Origin: an uncultured Treponema sp.
GTDB lineage: Bacteria > Spirochaetota > Spirochaetia > Treponematales > Treponemataceae
DNA: 57,439 bases
Direction: 5' to 3'
NCBI GenBank assembly: GCA_946410085.1
Contig: CAMJZA010000015.1
Span: 1-57,439 of the forward strand
Shown here: positions 44,024-51,234 of the stretch, in pieces
How the letters are laid out: each line of letters begins with the position of its first letter
Numbering within the stretch: position 1 is the first letter of the stretch
Program-made: the position numbers and the translations under genes
The notes under the pieces: generated by a model
Databases searched by the model: none
Told to the model about the DNA's origin: nothing
What the model saw: the letters and a program-made list of their open reading frames with translations, nothing else

Positions 44024-47000
44024 AGACACCGTTCCAGTTTTCCGGCGGATTGAGCTTAAAGCCTTCCGCCCGTTCCTTGATGACTTCCGCAGCCTTGTCG
44101 TTCAGGCGGCGGATAACTGCGGACATGTACTTGATGCAGTTGTCCCAGTCACCGTCAAAGTAATACTTGAGGCCCTTCTCGTAGCCCCGGTAAACCTTGA
44201 GGATATTCTGGTCCAGCTTGCCCTTTTCGGCGAGCAGTTCATAGATGTAGAGGGGCTGCGTCTTGCCCTTGACCGTAATTTTATCCAGAATGCGGAACTC
44301 AAAGTCCTCCTTGACGAGGTCGTGGGTCACCGCACTGATGATGATTTCCGTACCGTAGTACTTGTTGATTCCTTCCAGACGGCTTGCGAGGTTGACGTTG
44401 TCGCCGAGGACCGTGTAGTTGATTCTCTCATCGGAACCCATGTTGCCCACGACGACCTCGCCCGTATGGATGCCGAAGCGGGTGCGGAACTTGGGCTTGC
44501 CTTCGCGGATCCAGGCGTTGGACAGGTTGAATCCCTGCATCTGGCAGGTGAGGGCAGAGCGGCAGGCGAGGGTGGCGTGCAGCTTCGTGTCCATCTCCAC
44601 TGGTGCGCCCCAGAATGCCATGATCGAGTCGCCGATGTACTTGTCTATCGTACCCCGGTTGCCCGAAATCGTGTGGGCAAAGAGGGAGAAGTAGTCGTAG
44701 AGGCGGTTTACGAGGTCTTCCGGCCTGGTCTTTTCGGAAATGCCCGTGAAGTTTTCGATGTCGGAGAACATGAGGGTGAGGGTCTGCTTCTTGCCGCCGA
44801 TTTCCGCCCGCTGGCTGTTCCGTATGAGCTGGGTAACCAGGTCGGAGGGGACGTATTTCTTGAAGTTCATCAGACCCTGCTTCATGCCCTGGAAGGATTC
44901 GACCATGTTGTCGATTTCCTTGATGCCGGAGTCCGTCATGATGACGCCGTCGTCAATCGCCAGTTCCTTGATGTTGTTCATCTCGGTGGAAAGGGTCTTC
45001 ATGGGCTTGGATATAATCGAAGACACCAGCACGGAGATGATGATTGCCGCGATGATGACGATGAGTGATATGATGAGGACCGTCCGGTTGTTCTTGTACA
45101 CGATGCCCATGATGTCGTTGTCGGGAATGACCATGCCGACGTTCATCGACAGTTCTTCATCGAGCGGCATGGAGTCAATCTTGCTGAAGTAATTCTTGCC
45201 TTCATGCTTGAATGAGTAGATGCCTTCGGTATTCACCTTGCCCCGGCTGTTCTCGAATGCCTCGGCGATGACGGGATCTGCCCGGTCGTCAACCTTCTTC
45301 ATCGTGAAGGTGTTGCTGCCGTCGGCAGAAGGATAGACGTTGAGCAGGATGTCGATCGGGTCTCCCGGCTTGAGCGGCTTGGCGATGATCTGATTGTCCT
45401 GATCATAGATGAAGAGCTTTGAGTTTTCGGTCGTCGAGATGTTTGCCAGATAGAGCGAGAGGTCCCGGATGCCGATGTCAATGCAGGCAACGCCCATCAG
45501 GATGCCGTCTTCATCGTAGATGGGGGAGGCACAGGAGAAGCCCGGCATGTTGTCGGTTGCAAAGATGTAGACGTTCGTCCAGGTGGTCTTCCGTTTTTCA
45601 ACGGCCTTCTTGTACCAGCCGCGCGTGCGGGGGTCATAGCCGCTTTCCAGGCTTTCTTCCGTCGTCGGGAAGGTTGCATTGTACTGCTTGTTCTCGTGGA
45701 CGTAGCGGGTAATGACCGACGAACTGGTCCGGTTGATGTAGCGCCGCGTCAGCGTACCGTCCGGCATGCGGCGGCCCATGATGAGGTTGCCTTCGGTGTC
45801 GCCGAAGTAGACCATGGCGAACTCGCTGTGCGTCTGCAGCAGTTCCATGAAGTAGTCCAGGGCCTTTTCCTTGTCTGCCCTGAAACCGAACTTGTCTTCA
45901 TTCCAGTAGTGGAATGCGATGTTGTGGATTGCCTGATCGGCAGGCGTATAGTAGGCTTCCAGCTTGGTGTCGACCGACTTGAGGATTTCCGTGACGAGCT
46001 TGGTCGAAACGGAATAGACGGAGTCCTGGGTACCGTGCGAGTTTATCCGCATGATGATGGCGGCGGTCGCAACGAGCAGCAGCGTGTTCAGGAGGACGAG
46101 GGCATCCCGGATCCTGATTTTCATGCCCTTGGCATGAGCTGCCGGGGCGGCAGTCTGCTGGCCGCCTGTCCTGACGGGAACCGTCCGCACGGGCTCGCGG
46201 GCCATGACTGCGGCACTGCTTGCGGCGGCCGCTGCCTGCGTGTCGCCGACTGCCTGAGGCAGGACGACCGGTTCCGGACGCTCCTGCTGTGCCGGTTCGA
46301 GGGTAAAGATGTCGCTGCCTTCTGCCGCCGCTTCCCGCAGGCGGGCATTGGCGGCCCGGTCTGCTTCCGTCTCCTTGGGGGCGACGAGGGCCGTCGTTGC
46401 GATGTTCATGTAGACGATCAGCAGGGTCCGCATGGGGTCAATGAGGGAGTCAATCGCCATGAACACGACGAGGATGGATTCAACCGGCAGGCCGATCGGA
46501 TCCAGTATGAGGGAAATCATCGGCAGGGTCAGAAGGCCCGAGGCGCCCGCGGTCGCCGTTCCGGCGAGGAGCGAGCCGATGACGATGAGCAGGAGGGAAG
46601 AGGGCGGCAGGCTTGCATTGTACACCTGAGCGACGAAGCAGGAGGCGAGCGCGAAGTACATGATGTTGCCGAAGCGCAGGACCGTCAGGCCGAGCGGGAA
46701 CACGAGGTCTACCATGTTTTCGCCGAAGCCCAGGCCCTTGAGCGCGGAAATCGATGAGGGCATGGCGGCAAAGCTGTTCCGCGTTGCAAAACAGATGATG
46801 ATCGGATCCATCACCTTTTTCATGACGGCAGCAGGGTTTCTGTTGCCGGACTTTATCCAGATGATGACGGAACAGACGAGCATGGCAACAAGGCCCGCTA
46901 TGTAGAAGATGACGATGAATTTGACCATCGCCAGCAGGATTTCGACGCCGACCTGGGCTATCTGCTTGCCCATCAGGAATACGAGGCCGATGGGAAGTCC

Positions 47001-47627
47001 GTACATCGTCCAGTTTATGAGCTTCTGGAAGGAGTCCTTGAGCGACATGACCCCGTGTATGAGGCTTGCCGACATGTCCTCCTTGAGGAAACCGATGGCA
47101 ATGCCAAATATAATCGAGAAGAAGACGAGCTGCAGGATCGAGCCGTTGCTGAACGAGGTAAAGATATTGGACGGAATGATGTTGACGAAGAAGTCGACGA
47201 GCGATGATTTGCCCGCGCTCTGGTCCTGCGAGGGATCGTACAAGGCCATCTCGTCCTTGCTGGTGTCGGCGGAAGACTTGATTATCTTGTCAAGGACTGC
47301 CGTCGTTGCGTCTCCCAGGTCCTTGCCCGGCCGGGCGAGGGTACCCGCCAGCGTACCGAAGACCGACGTTACGGCGAGCATGATGAGGAAGACGATGAGG
47401 ATTTTCGCGATGTGCGAGCGGGCGTTTGCGTCCTTCATCAGCTGGGCAAGGCTTGCGATGATGGAGGTGACGAGGATCGGAATGACCGTCATCTGAAAGA
47501 GGTTCAGGTAGACGTCGCCGATGATGCCCCAGGAGAGGGCCATGTCTTTCGCATAGAAGCCGAACAGGATGCCGAGGACTACGGAAAAAAGAATGGTGAC
47601 GGGGTTTTTGAGTATCTTGCCAATCAT
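44004..47627 (-). CDS. DAACS symporter fused to Cache-HAMP-adenylate cyclase
   Basis: 1207 residues. Residues 1-420: dicarboxylate/amino acid:cation symporter fold (GltP/DctA family), opening with NPVTILFSVVLGILFGFYAK. Then an Ala/Pro/Glu linker (about 420-500), a helix (about 505-527), a dCache-type sensor (about 530-830; SGYDPRTRGWYKKA, GVACIDIGI), a helix (about 835-860), HAMP (about 862-920) and a class III cyclase (about 935-1110) with metal Asp in FSDIENFT and YIGDSIMAFW, Lys in TIDKYIGD and Asn/Arg in NVNLASRLEG. It should make cAMP. The transporter's sodium-site motifs are changed (LRFGN at 317-321; I404 and N408). An internal ATG at 46124 (codon 502) could give the cyclase alone. It follows the binding-protein gene by 12 bases. 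Confidence 0.93.
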   Translation of the reverse strand: MIGKILKNPVTILFSVVLGILFGFYAKDMALSWGIIGDVYLNLFQMTVIPILVTSIIASLAQLMKDANARSHIAKILIVFLIMLAVTSVFGTLAGTLARPGKDLGDATTAVLDKIIKSSADTSKDEMALYDPSQDQSAGKSSLVDFFVNIIPSNIFTSFSNGSILQLVFFSIIFGIAIGFLKEDMSASLIHGVMSLKDSFQKLINWTMYGLPIGLVFLMGKQIAQVGVEILLAMVKFIVIFYIAGLVAMLVCSVIIWIKSGNRNPAAVMKKVMDPIIICFATRNSFAAMPSSISALKGLGFGENMVDLVFPLGLTVLRFGNIMYFALASCFVAQVYNASLPPSSLLLIVIGSLLAGTATAGASGLLTLPMISLILDPIGLPVESILVVFMAIDSLIDPMRTLLIVYMNIATTALVAPKETEADRAANARLREAAAEGSDIFTLEPAQQERPEPVVLPQAVGDTQAAAAASSAAVMAREPVRTVPVRTGGQQTAAPAAHAKGMKIRIRDALVLLNTLLLVATAAIIMRINSHGTQDSVYSVSTKLVTEILKSVDTKLEAYYTPADQAIHNIAFHYWNEDKFGFRADKEKALDYFMELLQTHSEFAMVYFGDTEGNLIMGRRMPDGTLTRRYINRTSSSVITRYVHENKQYNATFPTTEESLESGYDPRTRGWYKKAVEKRKTTWTNVYIFATDNMPGFSCASPIYDEDGILMGVACIDIGIRDLSLYLANISTTENSKLFIYDQDNQIIAKPLKPGDPIDILLNVYPSADGSNTFTMKKVDDRADPVIAEAFENSRGKVNTEGIYSFKHEGKNYFSKIDSMPLDEELSMNVGMVIPDNDIMGIVYKNNRTVLIISLIVIIAAIIISVLVSSIISKPMKTLSTEMNNIKELAIDDGVIMTDSGIKEIDNMVESFQGMKQGLMNFKKYVPSDLVTQLIRNSQRAEIGGKKQTLTLMFSDIENFTGISEKTRPEDLVNRLYDYFSLFAHTISGNRGTIDKYIGDSIMAFWGAPVEMDTKLHATLACRSALTCQMQGFNLSNAWIREGKPKFRTRFGIHTGEVVVGNMGSDERINYTVLGDNVNLASRLEGINKYYGTEIIISAVTHDLVKEDFEFRILDKITVKGKTQPLYIYELLAEKGKLDQNILKVYRGYEKGLKYYFDGDWDNCIKYMSAVIRRLNDKAAEVIKERAEGFKLNPPENWNGVYAFDKK

Positions 47628-47639
47628 GCTGTTTTTCTC

Positions 47640-48455
47640 CTACTGTCCTGAATACTTTTTGAGCACTTCGTCTGCCGTCATCGTGGGCTGGTGTTCCAGG
47701 AATATGTTGACCCAGTAGAGCAGCTGGGTGTTCTCGGTTTTGACCGCGACGGCAATCGGATCCGTCAGGTCAGTGAAGTAAATGGGCTTGAACAGAAGGG
47801 CGCTGTTGGGGATGGACGCAAGGACTTTCTTGATTTCCAGTTCGTCCCGGTACACGGAGAGGACCTCTCCATTTGTCAGCGCCTGGACGGCTGCGTCCCA
47901 GGTGGGATACTCCTTTATTGTTGCGGCCGGAAAGTTTTCCTTTGCATAGTTTGCGTATGACGAGTTCGCAATGACCCCGAGCGTTCCCGTATAGTTCCTG
48001 ACGAACTTGTTGATTTCTCCTTCGCTTGCAACCTTGGCGAGCTGGAGGCGGTTGAACAGGATGCCCTGCTTGAAGGTCATGTAGGGGGTAGAAAACTTGA
48101 TGAAGCGTGAGCGGGAAAGGGTGCGGCTCAGCTTTGAGACCGCAAGGTCCGCCTTTCCCGTCGAAACGAGCGTAACGAGGTCGTTGAAGGCGGGGGCGTC
48201 GCGGGTAATGACGAGCCTGACGCCGAGTTCTTCGGCCATTTTTGTTGCAAGGTCTATGTCGTAGCCGACAAGTTTTCCTTCCTTATTGACAAAATAGAAG
48301 GGGGGCTGGTCAACGGCCGTGATGGCGACTTTCAGTTCTCCTTTATTGATGATCGTTGCCATGTCGCCCTGTATGCCGTTTCCCTGAGCGGCGGCGGGCA
48401 GAAAAAAAGAGAGCGACAGTAGTAAAACTGCGGTCACGTGGCGCATGAACTTCAT
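47640..48455 (-). CDS. Amino-acid-type periplasmic binding protein (SBP family 3)
   Basis: 271 residues from ATG 48455 with AAGGAG 7-8 bases upstream; upstream in-frame starts are rejected. Signal peptide VTAVLLLSLSFFLPAAAQ, no lipobox, so free in the periplasm. Family 3 solute-binding fold: KGELKVAITAVDQPPFYFVNKEGKLVGYDIDLA is split over the first lobe, with FNDLVTLVSTGKADLAVSKLS. These bind polar amino acids. No ABC permease or ATPase follows; the symporter-cyclase gene comes next, so it may deliver ligand to that sensor. Confidence 0.93.
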   Translation of the reverse strand: MKFMRHVTAVLLLSLSFFLPAAAQGNGIQGDMATIINKGELKVAITAVDQPPFYFVNKEGKLVGYDIDLATKMAEELGVRLVITRDAPAFNDLVTLVSTGKADLAVSKLSRTLSRSRFIKFSTPYMTFKQGILFNRLQLAKVASEGEINKFVRNYTGTLGVIANSSYANYAKENFPAATIKEYPTWDAAVQALTNGEVLSVYRDELEIKKVLASIPNSALLFKPIYFTDLTDPIAVAVKTENTQLLYWVNIFLEHQPTMTADEVLKKYSGQ

Positions 48456-48588
48456 AAGAGACTCCTTATCAAGTTTATCGGCCGTTTTTATGAATTCTAT
48501 GTGAAAATAACATACTGGAACGCTGAGAAGTTTGTCCTGCATGCCGGAAAAGCTGTTTTTGGGGACGGGACAGCTTGTTTGGGACAGC

Positions 48589-48652
48589 AAAATAACTTAT
48601 TTTTGTCAGCAAAATAAGTTATTTTTGCCGGAAAAACAACTTATTTTTGCCG
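48589..48652. repeat. AT-rich palindromic repeats (three units)
   Basis: AAAATAACTTATTTT (48589-48603) and AAAATAAGTTATTTT (48611-48625) are complementary over 15 bp and each is itself near-palindromic; a third variant (AACAACTTATTTTT) ends near 48648. They lie between two minus-strand genes in a GC-rich genome. The long stem plus T-runs could terminate the TPM gene transcript. Confidence 0.75.
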
Positions 48653-48699
48653 GCCGGACAGCTTTCTGCTGTTTTGTTCTGTCTGGCCGGCTGTTTTTG

Positions 48700-49641
48700 T
48701 CAGAAACCGTGGCCGCCGCCGCCGCCGGAATGGCCGCCGCCACCGCCTGAGTGATGGCTGCCGCCGCTGCCCCGGGAGGAACTTTCGATAATTCGCTTGG
48801 TGAGCCTGCCGGGCGTAACGGAAATGCCTGCGAGCGTCCCCTTAAAGACCGGATCGGCCTTGGGCTGTCCCTTTTCGTCGTCGGTCTTGGGGCTGCGCTC
48901 CATGTAGATGTAGCAGATGAGGAGGGCGAGCGTGAGGGCGAGCAGGTAGTTGCTTGCGTGCTTCATCGGCTGCCGTATTTTCCCGCCGGCGAGCAGGGTG
49001 TTCATCTGCCTGAATGCTTCGACTGCACAGCTATAGTAGTCCCCGCTGCCTGCCATCCGGTAGATGTTGTCCGTAATGCTCTGGGCATAGTCTGCCGTGA
49101 TGGTCTGGTATACGGTTCCGTCGCTGTGGATTTCCAGCCTGCGCCGGTACATGTCTATGAGGAAGATGCTGCCGCTTGCCCCGTGGCCGAAGAGCTCTTC
49201 GTAGATGGTCGCCGCAAGGTCTTGGGCAGAGGAGCCCCGGTCCGTATTGCTGGAGCAGAAGATGGCGTTTCCCCATTCCGTTAGGGGAAGCATCTCGTCC
49301 AGAAGGAGCTGCTCATCCGCATCGGTCAGGAGGTCTGCCTGGTCGAGCACGGCAGCGGTGTAGCCGGTCTCTTCGTTCGTGTAGCCGTTGACGGCGGACA
49401 GTGATGCCGCTTCTGTCTGGGCAGGACCGGCGTCCCCGCCTGCAAGATAGCCGGATCCGGCCGCATCGTAGTCAGCTTCATAGTAATCGTCTGCTTCTTC
49501 GCCGGAGCCGTCTCCCATCGGGATAAGCGCATCGTCCTGCGCCGCAAGGGGGGCAAGGGCCAGGCAGAGTGCTGCAAGCAGGATGCCGCTTTTCTGCAGT
49601 ATGTTCATCAATCGCATTGCTTTCGTCCGTATCACTTTCAT
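48700..49641 (-). CDS. TPM-domain membrane protein (YgcG-like)
   Basis: 313 residues. Signal peptide (ILLAALCLALAPLAAQ), acidic/Gly/Tyr-rich segment (about 35-85), TPM domain (about 90-215: VLDQADLLTDADEQLLLDEM...IFLIDMYRRRLEIHSDG), one helix (about 232-250), then a cytoplasmic tail ending in a Gly/His/Ser-rich stretch (SGGSHHSGGGGGHSGGGGGHGF). This layout is typical of bacterial TPM/YgcG proteins, of unknown function, some proposed to assist membrane-protein turnover. ATG 49641 is 2 bases after the zinc-ribbon gene; the two form an operon. Confidence 0.88.
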   Translation of the reverse strand: MKVIRTKAMRLMNILQKSGILLAALCLALAPLAAQDDALIPMGDGSGEEADDYYEADYDAAGSGYLAGGDAGPAQTEAASLSAVNGYTNEETGYTAAVLDQADLLTDADEQLLLDEMLPLTEWGNAIFCSSNTDRGSSAQDLAATIYEELFGHGASGSIFLIDMYRRRLEIHSDGTVYQTITADYAQSITDNIYRMAGSGDYYSCAVEAFRQMNTLLAGGKIRQPMKHASNYLLALTLALLICYIYMERSPKTDDEKGQPKADPVFKGTLAGISVTPGRLTKRIIESSSRGSGGSHHSGGGGGHSGGGGGHGF

Positions 49642-49643
49642 CG

Positions 49644-51080
49644 TTATGCCCCCTTCTTCCGGTCAAAGAAATGCGGAATGGGCCGCGAACAGCTCAAATT
49701 GTGGGCCTTGACCATCGAGGCGATCGAGATGAAGGTTCCGATGATGCACAGGATGGCTCCGCCGTAGTAGGGCAGGTCGTTGGGCTGGTCCAGGTAGATG
49801 AGGCCTGCTGCCACTGCAAGGGCGAGCAGGGAGCTCAGGGCAGATCCGCCTGCCTTGGGTTCCTGCTTCTGCCCGGCAAAGACTTTCTGGTAGCCCTTGT
49901 CGTCCGTCCGGTTGTCCTGCCGCTTTATCTTCCTGCTGACGGACCACTTGCGCAGGAGAATCAGGAATGTCATGACTGCCGTTATGATGAGCAGGGTCTT
50001 GGGCATGAAGGTAAAGAAGCATTCCATGCCCACAAAAAGCGGGATGGAAAGCAGGAATGAAACGAAGGTGTATTTCTTGAGGTCGGCAGGAATTTCGGTG
50101 AACATCTTGCCGGTATTGCCGTTGACGACGGCGTAGCAGAGCCTGTTCCCGCTCCTGCGGGTCATGAACCAGACCGGCAGCATGGCGATCTTTGCTTCCG
50201 TCGTGCAGCAGTCCTGCAGGTCCTCCTGGGCGGAAAACGGTCTGAGCGCACCCGTACTGTGCACGGAACCCGCCGGAATATTTGAACGGGCTTCCCGGGT
50301 GAGGACTTTTTCCCCCTGTTCACAGGCGTCGTCCGTGTAGACCTCCTTGTCTACGTCCGCCACGTCTGCGTATGAACCTGCCATGAGCGAGCTGTTGTAG
50401 GGCTGCAGGGCGTCCGGCGAAAAGTTACCTACCTGTGCGCTGATGCGGTCGTCGAGGGTTGCCGATGCGTCATGGAAGATGCCGTCCATTGTCCCTTCCG
50501 GCTTCGCATGTATGGTGTATTCCTGCGTGTACTCCGTATTGCCGCGGGTCCAGCTTTCGCTCGTCTTAAAGCTGAGCGTTGCGTTCCGGTCAAAGTGCAG
50601 CCGGTAGACCCAGAAGGGAATGTAGATGCTGCGCAGGGTGTTCTGGGCTTTTTCTACCTTCATGTCCCGGGGCAGGAAGTGGGCTTTCTTGAGCTTTTCC
50701 CCGTACAGCTCCAGGCATTTTTCCTTGGTAACCGTAAAGGGCACTATATAGGAAGGTTTCTGCAGTCTGGCAAGCCTGCTTTCCAGGGTGACGAACGTGC
50801 CGCAGTAGGAGCAGTACTCGACTGCGTCCAGATCGGTCGCAAAAACCTCTCCGCCGCAGTTGGGGCAGGTGAATATCTTGCCGTCAATGGTCTCACCGGC
50901 CGTTTCCCCGTTCCCGGTGTTTTGCCCGGCTTCCTGTCCGAATGCCTGACTTTCTGCAGCCCCGCCCATCTGGGCGATGCTGTCCGGGTCAAACTCGCTT
51001 TCGCAGTATTCGCAGACGAGCTTCTGCTTTTTGATATCAAAGCGGAGCGTTCCTCCGCAACTGGGACATCTGTTTGCCAT
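49644..51080 (-). CDS. Zinc-ribbon membrane protein
   Basis: 478 residues. Two N-terminal zinc ribbons: CPSCGG/CEYC at 5-35 and CPNCGG/CSYC at about 70-95, i.e. eight cysteines in CxxC pairs. A long soluble domain (about 110-320) follows, then four hydrophobic helices (about 335-375 and 415-455). No catalytic motif seen. Proteins with zinc ribbons and membrane helices often sit beside TPM-domain genes, as here, which suggests they act together. AGAGG stands before the ATG. Specific function unknown. Confidence 0.8.
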   Translation of the reverse strand: MANRCPSCGGTLRFDIKKQKLVCEYCESEFDPDSIAQMGGAAESQAFGQEAGQNTGNGETAGETIDGKIFTCPNCGGEVFATDLDAVEYCSYCGTFVTLESRLARLQKPSYIVPFTVTKEKCLELYGEKLKKAHFLPRDMKVEKAQNTLRSIYIPFWVYRLHFDRNATLSFKTSESWTRGNTEYTQEYTIHAKPEGTMDGIFHDASATLDDRISAQVGNFSPDALQPYNSSLMAGSYADVADVDKEVYTDDACEQGEKVLTREARSNIPAGSVHSTGALRPFSAQEDLQDCCTTEAKIAMLPVWFMTRRSGNRLCYAVVNGNTGKMFTEIPADLKKYTFVSFLLSIPLFVGMECFFTFMPKTLLIITAVMTFLILLRKWSVSRKIKRQDNRTDDKGYQKVFAGQKQEPKAGGSALSSLLALAVAAGLIYLDQPNDLPYYGGAILCIIGTFISIASMVKAHNLSCSRPIPHFFDRKKGA

Positions 51081-51122
51081 ACTTTCGAACCTCTGTTGTA
51101 TTGCGGTTTTATACCTGCTTCT

Positions 51123-51151
51123 AGCCTAGCAGAAAGAAGGGCTTTTTGCAA
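51123..51151 (-). promoter_or_regulatory. Zinc-ribbon/TPM operon promoter candidate
   Basis: On the minus strand: TTGCAA (51151-51146), 17-base spacer, TAGGCT (51128-51123), about 42 bases to ATG 51080. Confidence 0.45.
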
Positions 51152-51196
51152 GTTTTCTGGCAGGCGGGGCCAGGGCTCCTGCCCTGCTGCCAGTCC

Positions 51197-51225
51197 TTGA
51201 CCAAAAGGGCGAATAATGTGAGAAT
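51197..51225 (+). promoter_or_regulatory. pyrG-lpt operon promoter, short-leader type
   Basis: TTGACC (51197-51202), 17-base spacer, GAGAAT (51220-51225), 9 bases to ATG 51235. Confidence 0.5.
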
Positions 51226-51234
51226 ACAGGGGAA

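Noticed and set aside
45696-46757. 353-residue plus-strand frame opposite the symporter-cyclase gene
   Set aside because: Arg/Glu-rich shadow without any start signal or domain.
44004-47627. Read-through artefact joining two genes
   Set aside because: The frame runs unbroken through a conventional linker with normal codon use, though an internal ATG at 46124 remains possible as an additional start.
48589-48652. CRISPR or insertion-sequence end
   Set aside because: Only three short AT-rich palindromes, no spacers, no transposase.
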